64,000 nt of DNA from JAGQRJ01 sp041402045 (GTDB taxonomy: Bacteria; Planctomycetota; J058), in assembly GCA_041402045.1 (NCBI GenBank), contig JAWKSZ010000012.1:1-64000 (forward strand), read 5' to 3'. The notes below the pieces were generated by a model. It was not told the DNA's origin. It ran no database searches and saw nothing but the letters and a program-made list of their open reading frames with translations. Shown here in pieces: positions 7,651-16,484 of this stretch; the stretch's first letter is position 1; each line of letters opens with the position of its first letter. The position numbers and the translations under genes are program-made.

Positions 7651-10600
7651 GTGAAGCGTACGTGTGCAGGATTGATGGTCGTCGGGCTGGGGCTCTGCCT
7701 CTACGCCCTGAGTCCGTCCGCCCCCGCGCCCCGCGTCCCGGCCGCCGCCACCCCCGTGTATCAGGGCACCTGGCTCGTGGGCGTCGACCCGGTCGAGGCC
7801 GCGGCCCTGGCCCGCGACCACGGCCTCGAGCTGCGCCGGACCCTGGCCAGCCTGGACGCCGTCGAGCTCCACGGGCCCCGCGCGGCCCGCGCCGCCCTGG
7901 CCCAGGACCCCCGCACCCGCTGGGTCGACGAGAACGTGAACTTCCACGTGGCCGCCGGCCACGTGTGCGCCCCCGCCGGGGCGACGGTGGGCCCCGCCGA
8001 CTTCGCCCGCGAGCGCGAGCTCGCCCGCAGCCTGCGCGGCGACCTGGCCCCGATCGCGTCGGGCGACGCCGAGGTCGTGGTCGCGGTGGTCGACACCGGC
8101 GTGAACCGCGACTACGCCGCCCTGCGCGGCTCGCTGCTCACCGGCCGCAGCTGGCTCGCCGACGAGCCCTGGTATCAGGACTACGCCGGCCACGGCACCT
8201 CCATGGCGACCCTGATCGCCGCCGAGGGCGACGACCACGACCACGCCGACGAGCTCGCGGGGGTCGCCCCCGGGGTCAAGGTGCTCCCGCTCAAGGTCGC
8301 CAACACCCAGGGCCAGGCCAAGCTCGCCGACGTGGCCGAGGCCGTGGTCTACGCCGCCGAGCGCGGCGCGCAGGTGATCCTGCTCAGCCTGGGCACCGTG
8401 CGCCCGGCGCCGCTCCTGGACGAGGCCCTGGCCCGCGCCGAGGAGAGCGGCGCGCTGGTGATCGCTGCCGCCGGCAACCGCAACACCAACAGCGACGCGT
8501 TCCCCGCGGCGCACCCCCTGACCCTCTCGGTGGGGAGCTGCTTCCCCGACGGCCGGATCGCGCCCACGACCGCGTTCTCGCCGACCACCGACGTGCTGTT
8601 CCCGGGCGTCGCCGCCCTGGTCCCCCGCGGGCTGCACGAGTTCTCCTGGGTCAGCGGCACGAGCGTCTCCGCCGCCCGCGCCGCGGGCGTGGCCGCGCTC
8701 CTCGTCGCCCAGCGCCCGGACACCGCCCCCGCCGCCTGGCGCGCGCTCCTGGGCGACGCCCATGGCCCGCTGGAGCTCCTGGCCGACGCCCCCGACGCGC
8801 TCCGGATCCTGAGCGCCGGGCCCTACGACCCCGCGCTGCTCGCCGAGCGCCTCGAGGCTCCGCGGCCCGAGCTGAGCCTGAGCGTGTTCCGCAACGGCGG
8901 CCACGGCGCGATCGAGGTCACCGTCTCGAACCCCACCGCCGACGCCCTCCCCGCGGGCGAGGTCCAGCTCGCGGGCACCTACCCCGTGCCCGCCCTGGCG
9001 CCGGGCGCCCGCCACGTGCTGCGCCGCGCCGCGAGCTGGGGCGCGCGGGCGAGCCACGCCCAGGCGACCTGGCGCGCCGAGGGCTTCCCCGAGGTCAGCC
9101 TGCGCCAGGAGCTGCCGGCGAGCACCCCCCGCTTCGACCTCGCGCTGACTCAGCTCCAGGCGACCCCGACCCCGGAGGGCGCGCTGGTCGTCGAGGCCGA
9201 GGTCGAGAACCGCGGCGGGAGCACCGCGGGCCAGGTCACCCTGCGCCTCGAGGACGGGGTCGTCGCCGAGCTCGAGCTGCCGAAGCTGAACCTGGGCGAG
9301 CGCCACCCCCTGCGGTTCGAGGTCCCCGCCGCCGCCGTCGAGCGCCTGCCCGCGGGCGAGGTCTCCTCCTGCTCGCTCCTGGTGCAGAACGCGCTGGACG
9401 ACGCGACCCCCGAGAACAACGCCGCGACCCTCGACCTGGCGCTGACCCTCGACCCCGCGGGCGCCCCGCCGGTGCGCACCCTCTACCAGCAGAGCGGCGA
9501 GCTGAACATCGTGCTCGACGCCCCCTGGCGCCTGGCCCCGGGCCGCACCTACCTCCCGCTGCTCGTGTTCCTCCCCGAGAAGGGCGACCGCAGCCGCAAG
9601 ACCTGGGTCCGGGTCGACACCTTCGAGGTCACCGTCGGCGGCAAGACCGAGGAGGAGCGCCGCGTCGTGTTCCGCGACTCCGTCGGCGACGACGACGACC
9701 TCGAGGTCCCGGCGCGGGTCGCCCCCCGCGGGACCCGGATCCTCGACGAGCTGGGCGCCCCGCGCCTGACCGAGGGTCAGCCCGACCTGCGCCTGTTCGG
9801 CCACGACCGGATCTACGTCCCCGGGCGCTACAACCTGCTGTGCCTGCCCAAGGACGCGCTGGTCCGCCCCGGCCTCGACGCCCCCAACACCGCGGGCCAG
9901 GTCAACTACCTCGAGGCCAGCGCCGCCTGGTCCAACCGCCGCAGGTTCTTGTTCTTCTTCCGCCGCACCGGCCACGGCACCAGCCGGCGGGTCATGCGCG
10001 TGCAGTTCCCCAACGACGCGCGCCCGCAGCTCGGGCCGGGCGGGCACTACCTCGACACCCACGTGCACACGATCGCCGAGTGGTATCAGGGCTCGTGGCT
10101 CAACCTGCTCGCCCCGCGCAAGAACTGGGGCGGCCCGATCCCCATGCTCAAGGAGTCGGCCTACGCGATCGGGCTGACCCCGGACGTCGAGGGGGTGCGC
10201 GACCGGGTGATCACGAGCGACCACAACGCCTTCTACAACCACTCGCGCCCGGCCCACAACACGCTCAAGCACCGCCCGCCCTTCGGACCGACGGGCTCGG
10301 CCATGAGCGAGGCCACCGAGCGTCAGGTCATGCAGTCGATCTTCGGCGAGACCTGCGCTGAGGAGGTCGCGTTCCACGCCCAGCAGAAAATGGTCGGCCC
10401 CTTCAGCCTGCCCCTGGGCGCGCACATGCTGACCTACCGCGCGCAGCACATTACCGGCGCCTGGCACGGCGGGAGCACCTTCGCCCGGATCCTGGGCAGC
10501 CCCCACAAGAAGACCCAGCTCGCCGAGGTGATCCCGCGGCTGACCAAGCACAACCGCGCCGAGAACAGCACCGCGGCCACCTTCGCCGCGCACCCGGCCA

Positions 10601-12873
10601 ACGAGGGCCAGGGCTGGAGCGCCGAGCACCTCGACCTGGCCTTCGAGCTCGACCCGGCCAAACGCGACGACCGCAGCGTGCACGCGGAAATGACCGGGTT
10701 CCTCGCCAAGGGCCTCCAGATCTGGAACGGCGAGTTCGGCCGGCACAGCATGCCCCCAGGCACGATCGTGTGGGGCAACCTCGACCCCTGGAACGACCCC
10801 GAGTTCCGCGCCGGCAACCCCGACTGGGACCAGGAGCTGAACCTCGGCCTGCGCCAGTGGCACGAGCTCACGTCCAAGACCCTGAGCTACGAGCTCGCGG
10901 CGTACCCTGGGATCCGCTTCCCGCGCAAGGTGTTCCTGATCGCGGGCAGCGACGCCCACGGCGACTTCAACGGCACCGAGGACCGCTTGGCGACCATGGT
11001 CGGCGCCCAGGCCACCTTCGACGTCGACGCCAACGCCTACGGCAAGGCCCTGACCTACGTGCTGCCCCGCGAGGGCGAGTCGGCGCTGGACGCCATGATC
11101 GCCGGGCACTCGGTGCTCACCGACGGCCCGCTGCTCGAGTTCGCCCTCGACGCCGACGCGCGCTGGGACCCGGCGCAGCAGAGCTGGGACGCCGCGGGCA
11201 CCCGCTTCCAGGACCGCGACGGCCAGATCGGCGGCGGCGGCCCCTTCGACGGCCAGGGCACGGCGCTGGTCGCCCGGGGCAGCCAGGGGCCGCGGATCGG
11301 CTTCCGCTACAGCTCGAACCGCGAGTGGGGTCCCCTGAGCCGCGTGGCCCTCTACCAGACCACCCCGGGTCAGCCCAACGCCATGGGCCAGCGCCCGCGA
11401 GGCGGAACGCTGCCCCTGCCCGTCGAGACCTTCGCCACCACCGCCCCGGACGCGATCCACCAGGCCAGCCTGCCCCAGGCGATCCAGGCCACCACCGCGC
11501 TCTCGCTGGGCGGCTACAGCCGCGACCCCTCGGAGCTGATCACCGACGACCGCCGCTGCCTGACCAACGCGGTCTACGCCGTGCCCTTCGACCTCGACGC
11601 CCGGGTCGAGCGCACCGAGGTCGACGCCCAGGGCAACGGCTCGATCCCCCCGGGCGCGCTCAAGGTGCGCTGGGCCTTCGACATGTCGCTGCGCCCGCTG
11701 GCCTACGCCGTCGAGCTCAAGGCGCTCTCGAGCGAGGGCCGCTCGACCGCCGTCGACCACGGCCCGATCGACGTGCTGACCCCCGTCGGGACCTGGACCG
11801 GGAGCGAGACCCACCTCGACTGCGTCTACGAGCTGACCAACAGCCGCCCGATCCCGCTGAACCTCGACCGCTTCGGCAGCAGCCCGGAGGCCGTGACCTT
11901 CGTGGTCAGCTTCCGCGACGCGCCCCAGGACCCCTTCGGCAACCGCCTGAACCGGATCGCCACGACCTTCGAGGTCCCTGGGATCGGCCACGGCGGCGGC
12001 GTGGGGCCCGAGGTCGAGCGCGGCCCCGCGTGCGAGCCCGCGTTCCTGGGCATGGTCTCCAAGCTCGGCGGGCCGGTGCCGGTCGCGCCCCGCGCGGAGG
12101 AGCCCGAGGGGCCCGCGGCCTTGGCCAGCGACGCGTCCCGCCCGCCGGTGCGCGAGGCCGTGGACGGCGGCCCGGGTGAGCTGGCCGCCGCGCCCCTGGG
12201 CGTGCTCGAGCGCCGCCTGGCCGAGCGCGACGCCTCGAGCCGCGCCGACGCCGAGGCCGAGGCCGCCCGCGAGCGCGCCGAAGTCGAGGCCGCCCGCGCG
12301 CTCCTCGGAGAGCAGCCGGGCGCGGCCGCGGGCGACGCGCCCCTGGCGGGCCCCGCCCCCACCCTGGAGCCGATCGACCTCGACGCGGCGCAGCCGGTGC
12401 CCAGCGCCGGCCTCCTCGGCGGCAGCCCCTCGCACCTCGGCAGCGGCTTCGGCCTCGAGCTCGGCCCGACCCCGGACACCGACGACGGCCTCGACCGCAG
12501 CCGGATCCGCGCCGCGGGGACGCCCGTCGCCGGCGCCCCCCTGGAGCGGGTTACCGCCGAGGCGCCGACCCCGGTCGCGCCCGCGGGCCCGGCCGAGCTG
12601 CCCGGCACCTCGGCCCCGGTCGCGGTCGCGCCGCTCGACGCCGGCCTGGCGGGCGCCCCGGTGCTCGGAGGCCCGGCCCCCAGCGGCCTCGACCTGACCC
12701 CGACCGGCGAGCACCGCCTGGGCGGCGCCGCGGGCGCCCTCGACCCCCACGCGGTCGCCGACGAGGACACCGGGAGCTGCAGCCTGGCCGGCCCGGGTCA
12801 GGGCTCCGGCTGGCCGGCCCTCCTGCTGCTGGCGCTCCTGGCCGGCGTCCCCGCCCTGCGCCGCTGGGCCTGA
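7651..12873 (+). CDS. Exported subtilisin-family (S8) protease fused to CARDB and PHP-type metallophosphoesterase-like domains
   Basis: The product has 1,740 residues from a GTG start. Residues 1-30 form a signal peptide. The S8 protease domain spans about 130-365 with all four key residues: D148 in VVVAVVDTGVN, H181 in GHGTSMATLIA, N276 in AAAGNRN and S338 in SGTSVSAARAAG. A CARDB-like beta-sandwich follows at about 493-605 (VEAEVENRGGST; NNAATLDLAL). Around 795-1110 the ligand clusters of a PHP-type metallohydrolase appear: H804-x-H806 in LDTHVHT, D857-H858-N859 in ITSDHNAFYNH and D1101-x-H1103 in SDAHGD. The last 250 residues are Ala/Pro-rich, and the end (TGSCSLAGPG, a Leu-rich helix, LRRWA) resembles a C-terminal sorting signal of the Cys-helix-Arg type. 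The protein should be displayed on the cell surface. Substrates are unknown. Confidence 0.8.
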   Translation: MKRTCAGLMVVGLGLCLYALSPSAPAPRVPAAATPVYQGTWLVGVDPVEAAALARDHGLELRRTLASLDAVELHGPRAARAALAQDPRTRWVDENVNFHVAAGHVCAPAGATVGPADFARERELARSLRGDLAPIASGDAEVVVAVVDTGVNRDYAALRGSLLTGRSWLADEPWYQDYAGHGTSMATLIAAEGDDHDHADELAGVAPGVKVLPLKVANTQGQAKLADVAEAVVYAAERGAQVILLSLGTVRPAPLLDEALARAEESGALVIAAAGNRNTNSDAFPAAHPLTLSVGSCFPDGRIAPTTAFSPTTDVLFPGVAALVPRGLHEFSWVSGTSVSAARAAGVAALLVAQRPDTAPAAWRALLGDAHGPLELLADAPDALRILSAGPYDPALLAERLEAPRPELSLSVFRNGGHGAIEVTVSNPTADALPAGEVQLAGTYPVPALAPGARHVLRRAASWGARASHAQATWRAEGFPEVSLRQELPASTPRFDLALTQLQATPTPEGALVVEAEVENRGGSTAGQVTLRLEDGVVAELELPKLNLGERHPLRFEVPAAAVERLPAGEVSSCSLLVQNALDDATPENNAATLDLALTLDPAGAPPVRTLYQQSGELNIVLDAPWRLAPGRTYLPLLVFLPEKGDRSRKTWVRVDTFEVTVGGKTEEERRVVFRDSVGDDDDLEVPARVAPRGTRILDELGAPRLTEGQPDLRLFGHDRIYVPGRYNLLCLPKDALVRPGLDAPNTAGQVNYLEASAAWSNRRRFLFFFRRTGHGTSRRVMRVQFPNDARPQLGPGGHYLDTHVHTIAEWYQGSWLNLLAPRKNWGGPIPMLKESAYAIGLTPDVEGVRDRVITSDHNAFYNHSRPAHNTLKHRPPFGPTGSAMSEATERQVMQSIFGETCAEEVAFHAQQKMVGPFSLPLGAHMLTYRAQHITGAWHGGSTFARILGSPHKKTQLAEVIPRLTKHNRAENSTAATFAAHPANEGQGWSAEHLDLAFELDPAKRDDRSVHAEMTGFLAKGLQIWNGEFGRHSMPPGTIVWGNLDPWNDPEFRAGNPDWDQELNLGLRQWHELTSKTLSYELAAYPGIRFPRKVFLIAGSDAHGDFNGTEDRLATMVGAQATFDVDANAYGKALTYVLPREGESALDAMIAGHSVLTDGPLLEFALDADARWDPAQQSWDAAGTRFQDRDGQIGGGGPFDGQGTALVARGSQGPRIGFRYSSNREWGPLSRVALYQTTPGQPNAMGQRPRGGTLPLPVETFATTAPDAIHQASLPQAIQATTALSLGGYSRDPSELITDDRRCLTNAVYAVPFDLDARVERTEVDAQGNGSIPPGALKVRWAFDMSLRPLAYAVELKALSSEGRSTAVDHGPIDVLTPVGTWTGSETHLDCVYELTNSRPIPLNLDRFGSSPEAVTFVVSFRDAPQDPFGNRLNRIATTFEVPGIGHGGGVGPEVERGPACEPAFLGMVSKLGGPVPVAPRAEEPEGPAALASDASRPPVREAVDGGPGELAAAPLGVLERRLAERDASSRADAEAEAARERAEVEAARALLGEQPGAAAGDAPLAGPAPTLEPIDLDAAQPVPSAGLLGGSPSHLGSGFGLELGPTPDTDDGLDRSRIRAAGTPVAGAPLERVTAEAPTPVAPAGPAELPGTSAPVAVAPLDAGLAGAPVLGGPAPSGLDLTPTGEHRLGGAAGALDPHAVADEDTGSCSLAGPGQGSGWPALLLLALLAGVPALRRWA

Positions 12874-12940
12874 GCTAACCCCGCGGCGACGCGGCGGAGA
12901 CGAGCTCCCAGCTCGCCCCCCCGAGCCAGGGGCCGGACCC

Positions 12941-12944
12941 CTAG
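12941..12944. repeat. Target-site duplication CTAG, left copy
   Basis: CTAG sits immediately outside the left end (CCCGC...) of the IS1380-type element and matches the copy at 14657-14660. IS1380-family elements usually duplicate 4-5 bp. Confidence 0.6.
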
Positions 12945-13134
12945 CCCGCTTCGCTCACGAGGGCTCGCCAAACTTGGTCGTCGAGAGAGCCGAAGCTCGG
13001 GGGCGGATCCTTGAGCGGCGACGAAACGTCTTTGAGCCGTTGGGCTCCAAGTGATGCGAAATCGCCCCGTCGAGGGCGAGGGTTGAGCCCGATCGCGGTC
13101 GCGACCCGGTTGCGTGTCGGTTGCAGACCTCGGA

Positions 13135-14562
13135 CTACATAACGACCGCGGAGCTGGTTGGGCTTGAGAGGTTCGCCGCGACCTCTCGGAAGACCGCGCC
13201 AAATGGGCAGTTCGACGACAGCTCGACCCACACCTTGCGCGCCGAGATTCGGACCCGAGCCGCGATCTTGAGCAGCTTGACTCGGATCGTGTCTGCGCGG
13301 GCCTTGGCCAGGCTCGTTCCTTCGAGGCCCAGGTCGCGGAGCGTCTGGATCAGCATGTAGGCCACAGCCGAGAAGTAGAGCCGGTTCTGGTTGGCGCGCA
13401 GGGTCTTCGCGCTGACCCGCGTGCCGAAGAGGTAGAGCTGCTTCTCCTTGATCCGGTTCTCCATTTCGCCGCGCGGACAGTAGTGGTCTTCGTAGACCTC
13501 GGCTGGGGTGGCCTCTTTGCGCGAGAGAGTCGTGACCACGAAGCGTGGGTTTGCCTTGCCCACCAGGTGCTCTGCCTTCGCCACCACGCGGCGCTTGCGG
13601 GTCCAAGAGTCCAGCGTCTCGTACTGAAACTGCTTGAACACACGCGCCGGCTGGCCGGTTCGCTCGTGCATGCGACGTGCGCGCTCGAGTTCGGGTTTGA
13701 TCTTCGCCTCCAAGCGGCTGTTGCGGGCCAGGCCGAGTACGTAGTCGACGTTGTTCTCCTCGCACCAGGCCATTAGCGTGTCGCGGCAGAAGCCCGAGTC
13801 ACCGCGGACGACGATTCGTGTCTTGGGCCAGGCGGTCCGCACCTTGGTCACGATCCGTTGGACCTCCTCGACGGCGTGGCGAGCAGGATCACCGTCGGCC
13901 GTCTGCAAGCGAACGCCCAGCAGGTAGTCCCCGCAGAACACGTAGAGCGGCAGGTAGCAGTAGCTCAGGTAGTAGCCGTGGAAGAAGCGCCCTTCCTGGT
14001 GTCCGTGCAAGGGAACGTCGGAGTTGTCGAGGTCGAGCACGATCTCCTTGGGAGGCCTGCCACGCGGGGACCTCGCGCGAAGGAAGTGATCCACGAAGAA
14101 GGCGTCGACGGCCTCAGAGTCCACGTCGATCCGCTTGTAGCGTTCCTCGGACGGATCGTCGGGGGTGAGCTCGAGGCGGTTGAGTGTGGCGCTGCTTGCC
14201 AGCGCTTTGCCCTGCTCAGACAGGCGGCGATTGGCGCCCAGGGGATCCTGCTTGCCGACAGCCACAGCAAGTAGCGGATCGTGCCGCAGGGTGTCGTGGT
14301 CGTTCAGGTCCTCGTAACCGAGCACCAGGGCAAACACGCGCTGCGCGATCAACTCGACGAGAGAGTGGCTGATCCGGCTTGGGTCGCGGTGATCTCGAAA
14401 GCAGCGCGCGAAGCCTTCAATGACGCGAGAGCGCTGCTCCACCCGCCTCAGGAGCAGGGCACCGCCGTCGCTGGACATGTCGCCAGCATTGAAGTCGGCA
14501 ACGATCTCGCGGCGCCCAAGGCGCCCAAACAGGACTCGGTCAGGGGTACAGTCTGTGCGCAC
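13135..14562 (-). CDS. IS1380-family DDE transposase
   Basis: The 475-residue protein starts at a GTG at 14562 and is intact. It has the RNase H-like DDE core of IS1380 transposases: a first Asp in VLDLDNSDVPLHG (about 178-190), a second in VVRGDSGFCRD (about 255-265) and the catalytic Glu in CPRGEMENRIKEKQLY (about 373-388). The N-terminal DFNAGDMSSDGGALLLRRV and the early LVLGYEDLNDHDTLRHDP are also typical of the family. It cuts and joins the ends of its own element. The start codon lies inside one arm of a 13-bp inverted repeat, which may limit translation of read-through RNA. Confidence 0.93.
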   Translation of the reverse strand: MRTDCTPDRVLFGRLGRREIVADFNAGDMSSDGGALLLRRVEQRSRVIEGFARCFRDHRDPSRISHSLVELIAQRVFALVLGYEDLNDHDTLRHDPLLAVAVGKQDPLGANRRLSEQGKALASSATLNRLELTPDDPSEERYKRIDVDSEAVDAFFVDHFLRARSPRGRPPKEIVLDLDNSDVPLHGHQEGRFFHGYYLSYCYLPLYVFCGDYLLGVRLQTADGDPARHAVEEVQRIVTKVRTAWPKTRIVVRGDSGFCRDTLMAWCEENNVDYVLGLARNSRLEAKIKPELERARRMHERTGQPARVFKQFQYETLDSWTRKRRVVAKAEHLVGKANPRFVVTTLSRKEATPAEVYEDHYCPRGEMENRIKEKQLYLFGTRVSAKTLRANQNRLYFSAVAYMLIQTLRDLGLEGTSLAKARADTIRVKLLKIAARVRISARKVWVELSSNCPFGAVFREVAANLSSPTSSAVVM

Positions 14563-14633
14563 GGCTGTCGGTCTCCAACTGCTTGAGGTTGCGTCGCAAC
14601 ACCCTTATGGCAGCGAGGTACGACAGCCGTGCG
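14558..14633 (-). promoter_or_regulatory. 13-bp inverted repeat enclosing the transposase start region
   Basis: CGCACGGCTGTCG at 14558-14570 is an exact reverse complement of CGACAGCCGTGCG at 14621-14633, with 50 nt between. The transposase start codon (14560-14562) is within the inner arm. RNA entering from outside the element would contain both arms and could hide the start, while RNA begun inside the loop would not. The loop holds a smaller perfect hairpin, GTTGCG-T-CGCAAC (14588-14600), and a CATAAG -10-like sequence. Confidence 0.55.
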
Positions 14634-14656
14634 TTCTTCTTGGTGATGTATGCGGG

Positions 14657-14660
14657 CTAG
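14657..14660. repeat. Target-site duplication CTAG, right copy
   Basis: This copy of CTAG contains the TAG stop (complement) of the actin-fold gene, so insertion of the element regenerated the stop codon. Confidence 0.6.
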
Positions 14661-16441
14661 CCCAGGAAGGACCAGCCGCCGAGGGCGTCGATCAGGGCCT
14701 GCCCCTGGCGGTCCGGCGCGCGGCGCGACGCGAGGCTCGCCAGGCGCTCGAGCAGCTCCGCCGGCGGCTCGCCGGTCAGCGCGTGGTGCTGCGGGTCGAG
14801 CTCTTCGAGGAACGCGCGCGCGCTCTTGACCACGCTCGGCGGCCGCCCGCCGCCCTGGAGGTGCACGCCGACCAGCTCCGCCCCCGCGTCGCGCAGGCGC
14901 TGCGCCGGGTCCTGCCAGCGGATCTGGGTGTAGGGCGGCTGCTCGGGGACGTGGCTGGGCACGTCGCTGAACACGAGCACTGCGCGCGCGGCCTGGGGCC
15001 GCCAGTCGAGCTCGCTCGCCTGCTGCAGCGCGACCTCGAACGCGTCGGGCAGGTCGATCCCGTCGACCGGGTCCTCGAGCACCTGAGCCACGAAGGCCTG
15101 GAGCGCGGCGGCGTCGCCCCAGGCGGGCTGGAGCTCGGTCACGAAGCGCGGGCGCAGGTGCGCCTGAGGGTGGTCGCCGACCGCGATCGCGCGCAGCCGC
15201 GCGGCGCCCAGCGGCGCGAGCAGCGCGGGGAGCGCGGCCTCGAGCAGCGCGTGGCTCGTGCCGCCGCCGCGGGTGGCGCGGAACACGACCAGCGCGTCCA
15301 GGGCCACCGCTTGCCCCGAGCTGGCCCAGTCGAAGCCCAGGGCGGCCTCCCGCGCGCGGGCCTCGGCCTCGCTCGCCGGCCGCGTCGCCAGGGGCACCTG
15401 GTCCGCGAGCGCGGTCCAGCCCGCCTCGAAGCTCCAGGCCAGGGACACCTGCTCCGTGCCCGCGGGCAGCTCCAGGGCCCGGAGCTCGTCCCCGAGCTCG
15501 AGCAGGAGCGGGCTCAGGGCCTGGGTCCGCCGCAGCGGGAAGGGGCCGAAGCGCGCGGGCAGCGCGGCCCCGGCCGGCACCAGCTCCCGCGGCGCGAGGC
15601 TGCCGTGGCGCAGCTCCCAGGCGCGCACGGCCGGTGCCTGCGGCGCCGCGGCGCCGGCGCCAGCGTAGGCGGCCCCGCGCGCTGCGGCGAAGCCCGGGCG
15701 CTCGGCGACGACGGTGGGCAGCCCCAGCCCCGCCAGGGCCGCGAGCAGCGGCTGGAGCACCGGCCCGATCCCGGCCATGCCGCCGGCGATCACGATCCGC
15801 TCGCAGGCGCGCTCACGGACCAGGGCCACGAGCGTCGGGAGCGCGACCCGCCAGCTCTCGACGAACTCCCCGAGCAAGGTCTGGCCCTGGCGCGCGTCGA
15901 GCTCGTAGACCTGCCCCCCGCACTCGCGGACCCAGGGGCCGCGGGTGCGCGAGCACAGCTCCTTCAGCTCCCGCGCCGCCTCCACCGGGTGCTGGAGCGC
16001 GTAGGCCAGGTCGTCGTCGAGGCGCGCCCCCGCCAGCGGCGAGGCCACCTCGTGGGCCTCGAGCACGGGGAAGTCCCGGGTCCCGACCCGTCGCCAGCGG
16101 ACCCAGCCCACCCGCACGTCGCGTTGTCCCAGGTCGAGCACCGCCTCACGCTCGGCCGTCGCGGGCGACTCCTCCCGCGCGGCGATCGCGATCGCCACGA
16201 GCGGGTCGAGGGTCCCGCGCACCTGGACGCCTTCACCCTCGAGCTCCTGGCGCACGGCGGCGAGCTGGTCGGCGCTGGCGGTGAGCAGCACGGCCTCCCC
16301 CGCACTCCAGCGCGCGGCGCTGCGCGGGGTGCGCAGCGCGCCCCAGGCGGGGTCGACCACCGCCACCGCGCGCGCGTCGCGCAGGCGCGAGCGCTTGACC
16401 CACGCCTCCCCCACGTCCAAGCCCAGGATCGCTTCCGTCAT
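14657..16441 (-). CDS. Actin/Hsp70-fold ATPase-like protein with degenerate VWA-like C-terminus
   Basis: The 594-residue protein begins MTEAILGLDVGEAWVKRSRL, the phosphate-1 motif of the actin/Hsp70/sugar-kinase superfamily. A second block, AVLDLGQRDVRVGWVRW (about 117-133), looks like phosphate-2, and IVIAGGMAGIGPVLQPLL (about 220-238) like the adenosine motif. Residues about 400-560 look like a von Willebrand A fold (ALDALVVFRATRGGGTSHAL, RAVLVFSDVPSH, ELVGVHLQGG), but the first strand reads RATRGGG instead of DxSxS, so the metal site is probably lost. The role is unknown; a chaperone-like scaffold is one possibility. The stop codon TAG lies in the CTAG duplicated by the adjacent IS, so the protein is complete. 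TATCCT ends 7 nt before the ATG, suggesting a leaderless start. Confidence 0.6.
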   Translation of the reverse strand: MTEAILGLDVGEAWVKRSRLRDARAVAVVDPAWGALRTPRSAARWSAGEAVLLTASADQLAAVRQELEGEGVQVRGTLDPLVAIAIAAREESPATAEREAVLDLGQRDVRVGWVRWRRVGTRDFPVLEAHEVASPLAGARLDDDLAYALQHPVEAARELKELCSRTRGPWVRECGGQVYELDARQGQTLLGEFVESWRVALPTLVALVRERACERIVIAGGMAGIGPVLQPLLAALAGLGLPTVVAERPGFAAARGAAYAGAGAAAPQAPAVRAWELRHGSLAPRELVPAGAALPARFGPFPLRRTQALSPLLLELGDELRALELPAGTEQVSLAWSFEAGWTALADQVPLATRPASEAEARAREAALGFDWASSGQAVALDALVVFRATRGGGTSHALLEAALPALLAPLGAARLRAIAVGDHPQAHLRPRFVTELQPAWGDAAALQAFVAQVLEDPVDGIDLPDAFEVALQQASELDWRPQAARAVLVFSDVPSHVPEQPPYTQIRWQDPAQRLRDAGAELVGVHLQGGGRPPSVVKSARAFLEELDPQHHALTGEPPAELLERLASLASRRAPDRQGQALIDALGGWSFLG

Positions 16442-16448
16442 GCGCTCG

Positions 16449-16454
16449 AGGATA
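16449..16454 (-). promoter_or_regulatory. -10-like hexamer TATCCT, leaderless candidate
   Basis: TATCCT on the minus strand with 7 nt to the ATG at 16441. It lies just downstream of the palindrome that ends the previous gene, so the gene may have its own promoter in a 32-nt gap. Confidence 0.4.
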
Positions 16455-16466
16455 CGCCGCCGCGGG

Positions 16467-16484
16467 GCGCCCGCTAGCGGGCGC
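16467..16484. terminator. 18-bp perfect palindrome at a stop codon
   Basis: GCGCCCGCTAGCGGGCGC is perfectly self-complementary and overlaps the TAG stop of the TPR protein gene. As RNA it would fold with a CTAG loop and a 7-bp GC stem. No T-run follows. It may be a terminator or a protein-binding site. Confidence 0.35.

Larger units (their letters stand above)
12945..14656 (-). mobile_element. IS1380-family insertion sequence, complete (about 1.71 kb)
   Basis: The element contains one full transposase gene and lies between direct CTAG copies. The outermost bases form an imperfect terminal inverted repeat. Both ends read CCCGCnTnnnTCACnAnG when oriented inwards, 12 of the first 18 positions matching. 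Its total length is what the family usually shows. Its base composition is visibly lower in GC than the flanking genes, consistent with recent arrival. The left 190 bp (12945-13134) hold no gene that I can support. The right end carries a long inverted repeat around the transposase start. I defined the boundaries by eye from the TSD and end similarity. Confidence 0.75.

Noticed and set aside
7555..12750. A 1,731-codon open frame on the minus strand opposite the protease gene
   Set aside because: It is the mirror of a very GC-rich coding frame, has no domain or signal, and consists of Gly/Ala/Arg/Val runs. The plus-strand protein has a complete catalytic tetrad.
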